From positions 124,001 to 188,000 of the forward strand of contig CAZEMR010000001.1 of assembly GCA_964513465.1 (NCBI GenBank): a stretch of 64,000 nucleotides of DNA. The letters run 5' to 3'. The notes under the pieces were generated by a model, which saw only the letters and a list, made by a program, of their open reading frames with translations, was not told the origin of the DNA and did no database searches. Each line of letters begins with the position of its first letter. The stretch's first letter is position 1. Shown piece after piece: positions 27,485 through 35,848 of this stretch. This stretch comes from CAZEMR01 sp964513465 (GTDB lineage: Bacteria > Bacteroidota > Ignavibacteria > Kapaibacteriales > UBA2268). The position numbers and the translations under genes were made by a program.

Positions 27485-28078
27485 ATGGCTGGTGGTGGCG
27501 GCCAAATGAAAGTTGAACGCGGTAAACGCGGGAAACAAAGCAAACGCAAAAAGAAGAAGAGAGTTGGGTTTCACCTCGATATGACTCCTCTGGTGGATAT
27601 CACATTTCTGCTGCTGACGTTCTTTATGTTCACAACAACTATGGCGCAGCCGCAGATTATGGAAATGACTATTCCCCCGGAGATCAAGCAGGAAATCGAG
27701 GTTAGGGCCTCCGAACTCATGGAGATATTTGTCCGCGAGGACGACCAGGTATTCTGGAGAGTCGGCGAAGATGAACCCGAACCCGTTAAAATTGACCAGA
27801 TCGAGAAGCTGGCTATCAGGGAAAACCTGAAGCCGGAAGTAAAAAATAAACTTATCACCGCTGTAAAAGTCAGCCCCGAAGCTACTTACAGCCTGATAAT
27901 CGAAATACTCGACGAACTCAACCTTGCGGAGACTACAATCACGCAGGAGATCACAAAAGAAACTGACCCGGAAACCGGTCAGACCAAAAAAAGAGAACGA
28001 AGGTTCACAATAGCTGAACTGACAGAAAATGAAAAAGAAATGATTTCAGAAGAAGCAATGTCACAGAAAGAGGAGTAA
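27485..28078 (+). CDS. exbD: ExbD/TolR biopolymer transport protein (second copy)
   Basis: A 197-residue paralogue of the preceding ExbD. It has a very basic N-terminus (Lys/Arg-rich to about 27), the same DMTPLVDITFLLLTFFMF segment (about 32-49), and a distinct periplasmic domain ending in an acidic and basic tail. A pair of unlike ExbD proteins with one ExbB is the usual arrangement in Bacteroidota. The tonB gene begins four bases after it. Confidence 0.93.
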   Translation: MAGGGGQMKVERGKRGKQSKRKKKKRVGFHLDMTPLVDITFLLLTFFMFTTTMAQPQIMEMTIPPEIKQEIEVRASELMEIFVREDDQVFWRVGEDEPEPVKIDQIEKLAIRENLKPEVKNKLITAVKVSPEATYSLIIEILDELNLAETTITQEITKETDPETGQTKKRERRFTIAELTENEKEMISEEAMSQKEE

Positions 28079-28081
28079 ATC

Positions 28082-28867
28082 ATGGCATCCTCAAACCAAT
28101 ATGATGTACCACTGCCATTTAAATACGGAGCACCCGAACTCAAAGAGTTTATCTGGCGCTTTACACTGCGCGGATTCCTGATCACAACAGCTCTAGTGAT
28201 CCTTTTCCTCGTGCTGTTCTTTGTGTACCGGACAATCTCCGAGGCCGAGGGGGTAGAGCTTAAAAAAGCACCTATCTCCAAGATCGAGCTTGTGGATGTG
28301 CCGCCGCCTCCGACAGACGAGGCCTCGGCACCGCCTCCGCCCACACAGCAGATCGTTGCCACAGGCCCGGCAGTGCGCGCAGGCAATCCAGTGCCAGTAC
28401 CCGATGCGATGGTCAAGCCCGATATGAAGGAATTCGCTACGGTCGACGTCCAGAGCCGCGCTTCGGCAGAAGGCGGCGACGGTGTTGACCTCGGTGATTT
28501 TGCTGCCAATATCGACTTCGAAAGCGGCGGAGACCAGGTTAAAGTCGAAGTTCGCGAAGAAGAACCCGGAATCAACGAATTCATTCCGGTCGAAAAACAG
28601 CCTTCGGTTGATCTGGCAGAACTTCAGAAGAACGTTAAATATCCGGATATGGCACGCCGCGCTGGTATCGAAGGCACAGTTACTATTCGCGTGCTCGTCG
28701 ATCAAGACGGCTCAGTGCGCAGGATGGTGGTTCAATCGACCGATTCCGAACTGCTGAACGAAGCAGCCAAGGATGCTGTCAAAAAGACCGCTTTCACCCC
28801 TGCGATCCAGAACAACGAACCTGTTATTTGCTGGGTGAGTATCCCGATCAGGTTCAAGCTAAGATAA
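28082..28867 (+). CDS. tonB: TonB energy transducer (first of tandem pair)
   Basis: Couples the ExbBD proton channel to outer-membrane receptors. The 261-residue protein has an N-terminal membrane helix (about 31-52), a Pro-rich linker (VPPPPTDEASAPPPP, about 77-91), and a TonB C-terminal domain (about 180-261; YPDMARRAGIEGTVTIRVLV, FTPAIQNNEPVICWV). It is the same length as the second copy 274 bases downstream, and the two align throughout. Confidence 0.93.
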   Translation: MASSNQYDVPLPFKYGAPELKEFIWRFTLRGFLITTALVILFLVLFFVYRTISEAEGVELKKAPISKIELVDVPPPPTDEASAPPPPTQQIVATGPAVRAGNPVPVPDAMVKPDMKEFATVDVQSRASAEGGDGVDLGDFAANIDFESGGDQVKVEVREEEPGINEFIPVEKQPSVDLAELQKNVKYPDMARRAGIEGTVTIRVLVDQDGSVRRMVVQSTDSELLNEAAKDAVKKTAFTPAIQNNEPVICWVSIPIRFKLR

Positions 28868-29141
28868 TGCATTTATTCATAATTTGAATACGTTCATTGA
28901 CATATATTGATGCGCGATGTTTCAACGGATTCGGTCCGATGCCGTGTAACCTTTTTTCGATTGCCTGTGTCTACTTAATAGAAACAGAATTAACAGAACA
29001 ATGGCGGCAGGAAGAGGGTCGAATACCTGAAAACCAAAACCGCAGAAGCAAAAAACGTGATCCGGACTTCCGGATCCGCAGATAAATCAGATTGATTTCC
29101 GAATAAGGTTTGTCTTACACATTTTCACAAGGAGTTTAGTT
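28868..29141. other. Spacer between the two tonB genes
   Basis: A 274-base gap. It includes a perfect palindromic hairpin, GATCCGGA-CT-TCCGGATC at 29059-29076, with no T-run. A 62-codon frame from a TTG at 28897 spans it but has no ribosome site or recognisable domain. An AAGGAG site at about 29130 serves the second tonB. It may be the remnant of the duplication event. Confidence 0.4.
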
Positions 29142-29927
29142 ATGACAACCTATGATCGATATAACGCAGCGCTTCCGGTTGAATACGGAGCAAAAGAAAT
29201 CAAGGAGTTTATCGGAAAGTTCACGCTTCGCGGTTTTGCCATCACGACATCAATTATTGCTGTATTGCTGGCACTATTTCTGATAATTGAGGCTTTATCC
29301 GAAGCTGATGACAGAGGCACAGATGTGCTGATCCACAGAGATATTCCATGGACACATCTGGAGCCACCGGCGGATAATCCGGCGACACCAAACCAGCCGC
29401 CGATCGAGGAAATTATTCCCGGCGGCCCGGCCCAGCGCGCTGGCAATCCTGTGCCGGTACCCGACGCAGTAGTCGGACCGGATATGAAGGAATTCGCCAC
29501 AGTGGAAATTCAGTCACGCGCATCGGCCGAAGGATTTGATGGAATTGACCAGGGAAGCTTTGCTCCCGGAATTGAATTCGATGAAAATCCCGGTCCGGTC
29601 GAGTTGGAAATCCGCGAGGCAGAGCCCGGCATCGAAGTGTTTACCCCGGTAGACAGACAGCCTATGGTCGATCTTGCCGATCTTCAGAAAAATGTGGTCT
29701 ATCCCGAGCTTGCGCGACGCGCCGGCATCGAAGGCACAGTTGTTTTGCGAGTGCTTATCGATACCGACGGCTTGGTTCGCCGTATGGCCGTTTTGGCGAC
29801 CGATTCCGAACTGCTGAACGAAGCAGCAATGAATGCTGTAATAAAATCGACATTTACTCCGGCAATACAGAACAGCGAACCTGTAATGTGTTGGGTTAAT
29901 ATCCCTATCAGATTCAGGCTCAGATGA
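29142..29927 (+). CDS. tonB: TonB energy transducer (second of tandem pair)
   Basis: Paralogue of the preceding gene: 261 residues, membrane helix at about 31-52, linker, and C-terminal TonB domain (about 180-261) nearly identical in pattern (RAGIEGTVVLRVLI, TPAIQNSEPVMCWV). The linker differs: the PPPP-rich stretch of copy one is replaced by HLEPPADNPATPNQPP. The shared part VPVPDAVVGPDMKEFATVE is kept. A strong AAGGAG site precedes the start. The two copies may serve different receptors. Confidence 0.93.
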   Translation: MTTYDRYNAALPVEYGAKEIKEFIGKFTLRGFAITTSIIAVLLALFLIIEALSEADDRGTDVLIHRDIPWTHLEPPADNPATPNQPPIEEIIPGGPAQRAGNPVPVPDAVVGPDMKEFATVEIQSRASAEGFDGIDQGSFAPGIEFDENPGPVELEIREAEPGIEVFTPVDRQPMVDLADLQKNVVYPELARRAGIEGTVVLRVLIDTDGLVRRMAVLATDSELLNEAAMNAVIKSTFTPAIQNSEPVMCWVNIPIRFRLR

Positions 29928-29980
29928 TATATTTAATTTGGACAAAGGACACCGCTCATTAGCAATAATTCTGATAAGTT

Positions 29981-30205
29981 ATGTTTTTAAAAATCATTAA
30001 CTATACTGTCCGCGGAATGATCGTGGTAATCGGGATTCTGCTGGTAAGCGGTGTTCTTATGCCCGAAGGCGCCGACGATACCCTGATCAGGGTCATGGGC
30101 GTAATATTCATACTATTCGGCGCATACAGAATCGCTATGTTCCGCTCTCAGCAACAACGTTACCTAAGTTACGAAGAGGAGGAGGATGAAGATGAAAAAA
30201 ATTAG
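29981..30205 (+). CDS. Small two-helix membrane protein
   Basis: A 74-residue protein with two hydrophobic segments (about 8-28 and 35-52) and a very acidic tail (YEEEEDEDEKN). Its 3' end overlaps the next gene by 14-20 bases, so it belongs to the TonB cluster. I recognise no family. A role in the Exb/TonB complex is only suggested by position. Confidence 0.7.
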   Translation: MFLKIINYTVRGMIVVIGILLVSGVLMPEGADDTLIRVMGVIFILFGAYRIAMFRSQQQRYLSYEEEEDEDEKN

Positions 30206-31118
30206 CATTACCACCGCTCTGATTGCATTATGCTCGCTGTTGTTTGCGTCGTGCGAAACGGAGCCCCGCGAGGGCGAAGAGGTAAAGGAGACCATGACCA
30301 GCGGCGAATTTACGGTATATTGCGACGCCGCTGTTTATGATTTCCTCGATACTACGTTCGCTATGTATCGCGAGGAATACCCCAAGGTAAAGCTGACCAC
30401 CATAGAGGTCGACGCACGCCAGGCCATGCAGATGCTGCTTTCGGGCAACACCCGCGTTTCGATTATCGCAAGGGATTATCTGCCCGACGAGGACTCTCTT
30501 ATGAAAGTCCACGAGGTAGATCGCCACGAAAGATTCCACATTCTGGACGACGCTCTGGTGTTTTACGCAAATCCGGAATTTCCGCTTGATACACTCAACG
30601 AAACACAGATCAAAGAAATTCTTACAAATAAAGATGCAAAATTAAAGAATTACTTTAAAGAACTGAAAGAAGAGCCGCGTCTGGTCACTCTTGAGTATAC
30701 CTCGTCGGTATTTGCCAATATCAAAATGATGGCCGCCGAAGGAGCAGCAATCCAAAGAACGATGAAGTATTTCCAGACCCCGGATTCCGTGCGCAATTTC
30801 GTTGTCGACAATCCGAATACTATCGGGATCGGCTACCTCTCGCAGGTTGTGCGCGACCCGGCACTGAAAATGATCCGAATCGGCTTTACTGATTCGACTG
30901 GTAAATATATGTACCCCGAAACCGTGCATCAGGCAAACATAATCCGGGGAATGTATCCCTGGCCGGTGCCATATTATGCATATCTGTTGCGCGACCTGAG
31001 GGACCTGCCGTATTGGTTCGGCACTTTCCTGGCCAAAGAATCATATGTTCAGAGATATTTCAAAGATAAGGGGCTGGTGCCCGCTTTTGCGAAAATAGTT
31101 TTAATACCACAGGACTAA
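30192..31118 (+). CDS. PstS-like substrate-binding lipoprotein
   Basis: A 308-residue periplasmic-binding-protein fold of the PstS/phosphate type. The signal peptide ends in LFASC, a lipobox, so it is membrane-anchored. The opening GEFTVYCDAAVYDFLD and VSIIARDYLPDED fit PBP-like domains, and ALVFYANPEFP is the hinge-type strand. I use the ATG at 30192 because GAGGAGGAGG at 30176-30185 is then six bases away; an ATG two codons earlier sits on the site. No Pst permease genes follow, so a TonB-linked role rather than ABC import is likely. Confidence 0.85.
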   Translation: MKKISITTALIALCSLLFASCETEPREGEEVKETMTSGEFTVYCDAAVYDFLDTTFAMYREEYPKVKLTTIEVDARQAMQMLLSGNTRVSIIARDYLPDEDSLMKVHEVDRHERFHILDDALVFYANPEFPLDTLNETQIKEILTNKDAKLKNYFKELKEEPRLVTLEYTSSVFANIKMMAAEGAAIQRTMKYFQTPDSVRNFVVDNPNTIGIGYLSQVVRDPALKMIRIGFTDSTGKYMYPETVHQANIIRGMYPWPVPYYAYLLRDLRDLPYWFGTFLAKESYVQRYFKDKGLVPAFAKIVLIPQD

Positions 31119-31132
31119 GGGATAAAGAAGTA

Positions 31133-32842
31133 ATGAAAAAATTGATTTTAATCGTATTCGCAGTAATGATTGCAGGCGCATTCGACGCCGCTTCGCAGAC
31201 GCCTTCGGAGATGTTTCGTAAATATCTCGACGAAAAGAAACTCGAAGAAGCTGCCGCTTATATTCCCGCGGCCATCAAAGAGAATTATAAAGACCGCGAA
31301 CTCGCTGTCCAGGCCGGCGATGTATATATGGACCTCGGACGCCTGGACTCGGCGCTGATTATGTATCGCCGCGCAGAGGATATGGACGACACACCCGAAA
31401 TTATGACAAAAATTGCCGAAACGCTTTCGATTCAGGGTAAATACGAACAGGCAATCGAAATCATGAAAGAAGTAATCGAGGATGAGGAAGGCGAGCCGAA
31501 CCCAATTCTCGAACTGGCGCAAATATATATCCGCGCCGATTCGCTGAGCCAGGCGGAACTACTGATTACCCGTGCCCGCCAGATGGACAAATCAAACCCC
31601 GAAGCATACGTGGCACTCGGAGATCTTTATTTCGCCCAAAGGGTATACGCACTCGCTCGACAGAACTATGAGGAGGCGATCAGCCTTGATTCCGACCTGA
31701 CCGAAGCGCGCATTAAGCTGGCGACTTCGTATTACTGGCTCGCCAACCGCGAATCCGACGAAGACCTGGCCAACGAGCTATTTACGCGTTCGCTGCAGGA
31801 ATGGAACCGCGTTACACAGGCCGACACAATGAATGCCCGCGCCTACTTCGAGCAGGGCAAAATCCTGTTTTTCTCGAAAAATTATCGCAAAGCCGCTCCC
31901 GCGCTCAGCCGCTACGTCAAGCTTCGTCCGAGCGGTAGCCTCGGACGCTGGTATCTGGCGCAATCATTCTATGAAGTCGGCGTATGCGACAGCGCCGCGC
32001 CGCATCTTCGCTACGTAGCCAAAGAGATCGACTCGGTCAGGAATAAAGCAGAATTATTGCTTGCCCGCTGCTACTTTGACCAAAAAGATTATGAAAAATC
32101 ATATGAGCAGTATCAGGAAATTTTTTCAAAAGGAACCGACACGCTTATAGACCCAATGGACTACAAGCGCTATGGAGGCGCAGCTTTCCTTGTGGGCGAT
32201 ACCACCAAATCGATCGAGATATACAATAAAACAATCGACAAATACCCCGATCAGTCCTGCGACCTGATGGAACGACTGGGTAAACTTCTGCTCTTTATGA
32301 AAAAATACGACGAAGCAATAGACGTCTTTAACAAATCATTGAGAATTGAAGCATGTGCGGATACGGCAACGGATTATCAGAAGTATTACTTCATCGGAGT
32401 GAGCCATATATTCGCCCAGCGGCCGGATTCGGCAATTAGTCCTTTGAAACAGGCAATACGGCTTGATTCGAACTATCTGAGCTCTTATGTTTATCTCGGC
32501 GATGCCTATGCAAGTATCGATAGCAGCAAGAAGGCCGAGGAAACATTCCGCTTTGTGATCGAGCACGGCGATACTGCCACAAATCAAAAAGAAATGGTGC
32601 AGGCGATATCCAAGCTGGCAGGCCTGCTGCTCGACAATCAGGACTATAACGGTCTGCTTCGTATAGTCGACCAGTGGATCGAATTGCAGCCCGATTCGCC
32701 CTACCCCTATATATATAAAGCAGTGGCCTATCAGGGCACCGGCAACGTAGAGAGGGCATGCCAATTCTACAGAAAAGTACTCAGCATCGAGCCCAGAAAC
32801 AAAGTGGCGCGAACCAATATGCAGAACCTCGGATGCGAATAG
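31133..32842 (+). CDS. Exported TPR-repeat protein
   Basis: A 569-residue protein with a signal peptide (about 1-21, ending AASQ) and tetratricopeptide repeats over nearly its whole length (about ten; for instance ALARQNYEEAISLDSDLTEA near 175 and YDEAIDVFNKSLRI near 388). Such proteins act as periplasmic scaffolds. It closes the ExbB-TonB cluster and is followed by a terminator. Confidence 0.9.
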   Translation: MKKLILIVFAVMIAGAFDAASQTPSEMFRKYLDEKKLEEAAAYIPAAIKENYKDRELAVQAGDVYMDLGRLDSALIMYRRAEDMDDTPEIMTKIAETLSIQGKYEQAIEIMKEVIEDEEGEPNPILELAQIYIRADSLSQAELLITRARQMDKSNPEAYVALGDLYFAQRVYALARQNYEEAISLDSDLTEARIKLATSYYWLANRESDEDLANELFTRSLQEWNRVTQADTMNARAYFEQGKILFFSKNYRKAAPALSRYVKLRPSGSLGRWYLAQSFYEVGVCDSAAPHLRYVAKEIDSVRNKAELLLARCYFDQKDYEKSYEQYQEIFSKGTDTLIDPMDYKRYGGAAFLVGDTTKSIEIYNKTIDKYPDQSCDLMERLGKLLLFMKKYDEAIDVFNKSLRIEACADTATDYQKYYFIGVSHIFAQRPDSAISPLKQAIRLDSNYLSSYVYLGDAYASIDSSKKAEETFRFVIEHGDTATNQKEMVQAISKLAGLLLDNQDYNGLLRIVDQWIELQPDSPYPYIYKAVAYQGTGNVERACQFYRKVLSIEPRNKVARTNMQNLGCE

Positions 32843-32865
32843 AGTAACATCCCGGAATAATTAAT

Positions 32866-32898
32866 AAGGAGGCTGCATTCAGCCTCCTTTTGTTTTTT
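32866..32898 (+). terminator. Intrinsic terminator of the TonB cluster
   Basis: AAGGAGGCTG (32866-32875), loop CATT, CAGCCTCCTT (32880-32889), followed by a T-rich stretch. A strong rho-independent terminator; its T-run also contributes the -33 element of the next promoter. Confidence 0.93.
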
Positions 32899-32927
32899 GG
32901 AAAATGAGTGCATGGTTTGTATATTTG
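32896..32927 (+). promoter_or_regulatory. Bacteroidota-type promoter of the yceD-rpmF-plsX-fab operon
   Basis: TTTG at 32896-32899, a 20-base spacer, then TATATTTG at 32920-32927. This is an exact match to the -33/-7 consensus of the Bacteroidota primary sigma factor (TTTG, 19-21 bases, TAnnTTTG). Transcription would begin near 32933, leaving a leader of about 20 bases. Confidence 0.75.
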
Positions 32928-32955
32928 TAAGATTATTTAGCGACGGCTATTGAAA

Positions 32956-33483
32956 ATGATTAAAATCAGAATACAGGGAATAGAAGACGGCGAACACACT
33001 ATCCATGAGGCCTATCCGGCAGTGGAGATAAAAGGAATGTTTCCCGAATTCACAGGCGAAGTCGTTATCGACGGCAAACTAAGAAAATTCGGCAAACGGT
33101 TTGCCTTTACCGGAACCGCCAAAAGCACCGGAAAGCTCGTCTGCGACCGTTCTTTGAAGGAATTCAATAAGGATATCGAGGCCGACATCAAAGTGTCGTA
33201 TATGGCGGATAATACTCTCTATGCGATGATCGAAAGCGGCGAGATCGACCCCGACGCCCAGAACGAAATAATCATCCCCGAGGATCAGAATTTTATCGAA
33301 CTGGACGAAGAGGTCAGCGAGCAGCTTGCAGTCAGCATTCCCATGAAAAGATTAGCACCGGAATACGAAGACCTCGAAATCGAGGATATATATCCGGAGC
33401 ATACGCACGAAGACGAGCCCGAAGAGGACGAAAAGGAAATAGATTCAAGATGGGAAAATCTTAAAAAACTAAAGTTCAATTAA
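32956..33483 (+). CDS. yceD: DUF177/YceD family protein
   Basis: A 175-residue protein of the DUF177 family, which is nearly always encoded just before rpmF and is linked to 23S rRNA accumulation. The core has the family's paired pattern of a beta domain followed by CD (TGKLVCDRSLKEF, about 56-68), and the C-terminus is highly acidic (EDEPEEDEKE). A TTG at 32950 could also serve as start, adding two residues. It is the first gene after the promoter at 32896. Confidence 0.87.
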   Translation: MIKIRIQGIEDGEHTIHEAYPAVEIKGMFPEFTGEVVIDGKLRKFGKRFAFTGTAKSTGKLVCDRSLKEFNKDIEADIKVSYMADNTLYAMIESGEIDPDAQNEIIIPEDQNFIELDEEVSEQLAVSIPMKRLAPEYEDLEIEDIYPEHTHEDEPEEDEKEIDSRWENLKKLKFN

Positions 33484-33511
33484 CATAATTTTCTACTGAA
33501 AGGTAAGAGAA

Positions 33512-33688
33512 ATGCCACATCCAAAACGTAAAACATCGAAAGCGCGCAGGGACAAAAGACGCACTCACTACAAAGCATCAGAGCCCACTACGACTAAATG
33601 TCCGCAGTGCGGCGCAAGCAGACTCTCGCACGCAGCGTGTCCCGAATGCGGATATTATAACGGCCGCAAAATAGTGGAATCGCTCTGA
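33512..33688 (+). CDS. rpmF: 50S ribosomal protein L32
   Basis: A 58-residue zinc-ribbon ribosomal protein. The start MPHPKRKTSKARRDKRR is typical, and the four zinc ligands are kept as CPQC and CPEC (about 30-33 and 45-48). It lies 28 bases after yceD with AAGGTAAGAG before the ATG. The gene order yceD-rpmF-plsX-fabH is widely conserved. Confidence 0.97.
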   Translation: MPHPKRKTSKARRDKRRTHYKASEPTTTKCPQCGASRLSHAACPECGYYNGRKIVESL

Positions 33689-33689
33689 G

Positions 33690-33729
33690 CATCGCAATTA
33701 TGCGGCACAGTTTTCATCGCTTATGCGGC
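33690..33729 (+). repeat. Direct repeat between rpmF and plsX
   Basis: CATCGC-AA-TTATGCGGC at 33690-33706 and CATCGC-TTATGCGGC at 33715-33729: two near-identical copies whose TTATGCGGC cores start 23 bases apart, roughly two helical turns. It stands just before the fatty-acid genes and could be a binding site for a regulator of lipid synthesis. The role is inferred. Confidence 0.55.
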
Positions 33730-33767
33730 GAAATGATTTAGTAATGTGTCATTTGGATTTTTATTAA

Positions 33768-34838
33768 ATGAAAAAAATAGAACATAAGCAAGAGAAAACC
33801 TATAGGATTGCTCTCGATGCTATGGGGGGGGATTTTGCGCCCGCTAACGAATTAGAGGGCGTACGGCAATTCTTCGAAGAAAGTCCGCTGGCCAAAGATA
33901 CCGAAGTGGTGTTAGTCGGCGACGAAGAAAAAATCAAAGCCGCGCTTTCGCAGATGGATACTTCCAAAATGAATTATTCAATTCTGCACGCTTCAGAAAC
34001 TATTACAATGCACGACGAAGCTTCGGCCGCGCTGAAACGCAAACGCGACTCATCACTATACAAAGGCCTCGAGCTGCATTCAAACGGCGGTTCCGACGCA
34101 TTCGTTTCATCCGGCAATACCGGAGCAATGCTTTCGACCGCCACCGTATTGCTCGGCCGCATCAATGGCGTGCATCGCCCGACCATCGGATCTTTTTTCC
34201 CGACAAAGCATAAATATCCGACCCTTGTGCTTGATGTCGGAGCAAATGTCGAGGCCAAACCAAGATTTTTATACCAGTTCGCAGTTATGGGCGGTATATA
34301 TGTAACCCAGGTGCTCGGACTCGAGAATCCCCGGATCGGCCTTCTGAATATCGGCGAGGAACCCTCGAAGGGCTCTGCCGTCGCTCAGGAAACTCACCAG
34401 ATGCTATCGGCAAGCCAGATGAATTTCATCGGCAACATAGAGGGACGCGATATACTCGGCGGAGCCGCAGACGTAGTGGTCTGCGACGGTTTCACGGGCA
34501 ATATCATACTAAAATTTGCCGAAAGCTTCCTCGGATTCCTGAAAAGCAAGATCAAGGCATATGCCAAAAAAGGCTTGTTCCGGAAGGCTATGGTCGCGAT
34601 TATAGCACCTGTGCTCCGAAAAATTTTCAAAGAATTTGATTATCAGGAATATGGCGGAGTGCCTTTCCTCGGCGTCAATGGTGTGGTAATAGTCGGCCAT
34701 GGCAGCTCTACACCCAAGGCAATAAAGAATATGATCGTTCGCTCTGTCGAACTCGTTAAGAAAAATGTGAACCAAAAAATCGAACTGGCGCTTAATCCGC
34801 CACTGGTATCAAAAAATAATATGAGCGGAAATATATGA
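33768..34838 (+). CDS. plsX: Phosphate acyltransferase PlsX
   Basis: Makes acyl-phosphate from acyl-ACP for phospholipid synthesis (PlsX/PlsY route). The 356-residue protein has IALDAMGGDFAP (about 14-25), SSGNTGAM (about 112-119) and the conserved GFTGNIILK (about 240). A 12-residue Lys/Gln-rich N-terminal extension precedes the fold. It overlaps fabH by four bases. Confidence 0.95.
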   Translation: MKKIEHKQEKTYRIALDAMGGDFAPANELEGVRQFFEESPLAKDTEVVLVGDEEKIKAALSQMDTSKMNYSILHASETITMHDEASAALKRKRDSSLYKGLELHSNGGSDAFVSSGNTGAMLSTATVLLGRINGVHRPTIGSFFPTKHKYPTLVLDVGANVEAKPRFLYQFAVMGGIYVTQVLGLENPRIGLLNIGEEPSKGSAVAQETHQMLSASQMNFIGNIEGRDILGGAADVVVCDGFTGNIILKFAESFLGFLKSKIKAYAKKGLFRKAMVAIIAPVLRKIFKEFDYQEYGGVPFLGVNGVVIVGHGSSTPKAIKNMIVRSVELVKKNVNQKIELALNPPLVSKNNMSGNI

Positions 34839-35824
34839 CAGCAACAATAACTTCCATAGCCCATTACGTGCCGCCGGATGTGTATCCCAATTCATATTTC
34901 GAAGAATATCTGGATACTAACGACGAATGGATCATTGCCCGCACCGGAATCAAAGAACGGCATATATTGAAAAACGGCGCAACATCCGACCTGATTGTGC
35001 CCGCAGCTGAAGAATGCATTAAGAAAAGAGGAATATCCAAAGACGATATCGATTGCATAATTGTGGCAACCGTCACTCCCGACCACATGTTCCCGAATAC
35101 CGCATCGGTGGTACAGAGAAAACTCGGACTTAAGAACGCATGGGGATTCGACTCCTCGGCCGCTTGCTCGGGATTTCTTGTGGCAATGATGTCCGCAGCC
35201 GCATATATAAATTCAGGCTTAGCAAAAAAAGTATTACTCTGCGGCGGCGACAAAATGAGCGCAATCACCAACTTCCAGGATCGCACCCAGGCCGTTCTCT
35301 TCGGAGACGCAGCAGGCGTATGCCTTATCGAAAAATCCGACGACCCGGAATACGGAATTATCGACAACATCTTCCATATGGAGGGAGAAGGCGGCAAATA
35401 CCTCTATCAGCTCAGCGGCGGCAGCTATAAGCCCGCTTCGCACGAGACAGTAGACAACAACGAACACTACCTGTATCAGGACGGCCAGAACGTATTCAAA
35501 TCCGCAGTAAAAGGCATGGCAGACGTTTCGGTCGAAATTATGGAGAAAAATAATCTTACGCACGAAGACATCGCATGGCTGGTGCCCCATCAGGCAAATA
35601 TGAGGATCATAACAGCCACCGCAAAGCGGATGAATCTTGAACCCGAAAAAGTAATGATAAACATTGATAAATATGGCAATACCACCGCAGCCACCATTCC
35701 TATGTGTATATCCGAATGGTATCAGGCAGGCAAAGTCAAAAAGGGCGACCGGCTCGTATTATCGAGCTTCGGCGCCGGCTTTATGTGGGGATCGGTATTG
35801 CTTCGCTGGAATATGAATAAATAA
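34835..35824 (+). CDS. fabH: 3-oxoacyl-ACP synthase III
   Basis: Starts fatty acid synthesis by condensing acetyl-CoA with malonyl-ACP. At 329 residues it shows the Cys-His-Asn triad: FDSSAACSGF (C about 112), VPHQAN (H about 250) and GNTTAA (N about 280). It is coupled to plsX by ATGA and followed by fabD after 24 bases. Confidence 0.97.
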   Translation: MTATITSIAHYVPPDVYPNSYFEEYLDTNDEWIIARTGIKERHILKNGATSDLIVPAAEECIKKRGISKDDIDCIIVATVTPDHMFPNTASVVQRKLGLKNAWGFDSSAACSGFLVAMMSAAAYINSGLAKKVLLCGGDKMSAITNFQDRTQAVLFGDAAGVCLIEKSDDPEYGIIDNIFHMEGEGGKYLYQLSGGSYKPASHETVDNNEHYLYQDGQNVFKSAVKGMADVSVEIMEKNNLTHEDIAWLVPHQANMRIITATAKRMNLEPEKVMINIDKYGNTTAATIPMCISEWYQAGKVKKGDRLVLSSFGAGFMWGSVLLRWNMNK

Positions 35825-35848
35825 TCAGAATAAATAATCAGGGAGAAT

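Noticed and set aside
28897..29085. 62-codon frame in the tonB spacer
   Set aside because: TTG start without ribosome site, no recognisable domain, and a perfect palindrome inside it; more likely non-coding.
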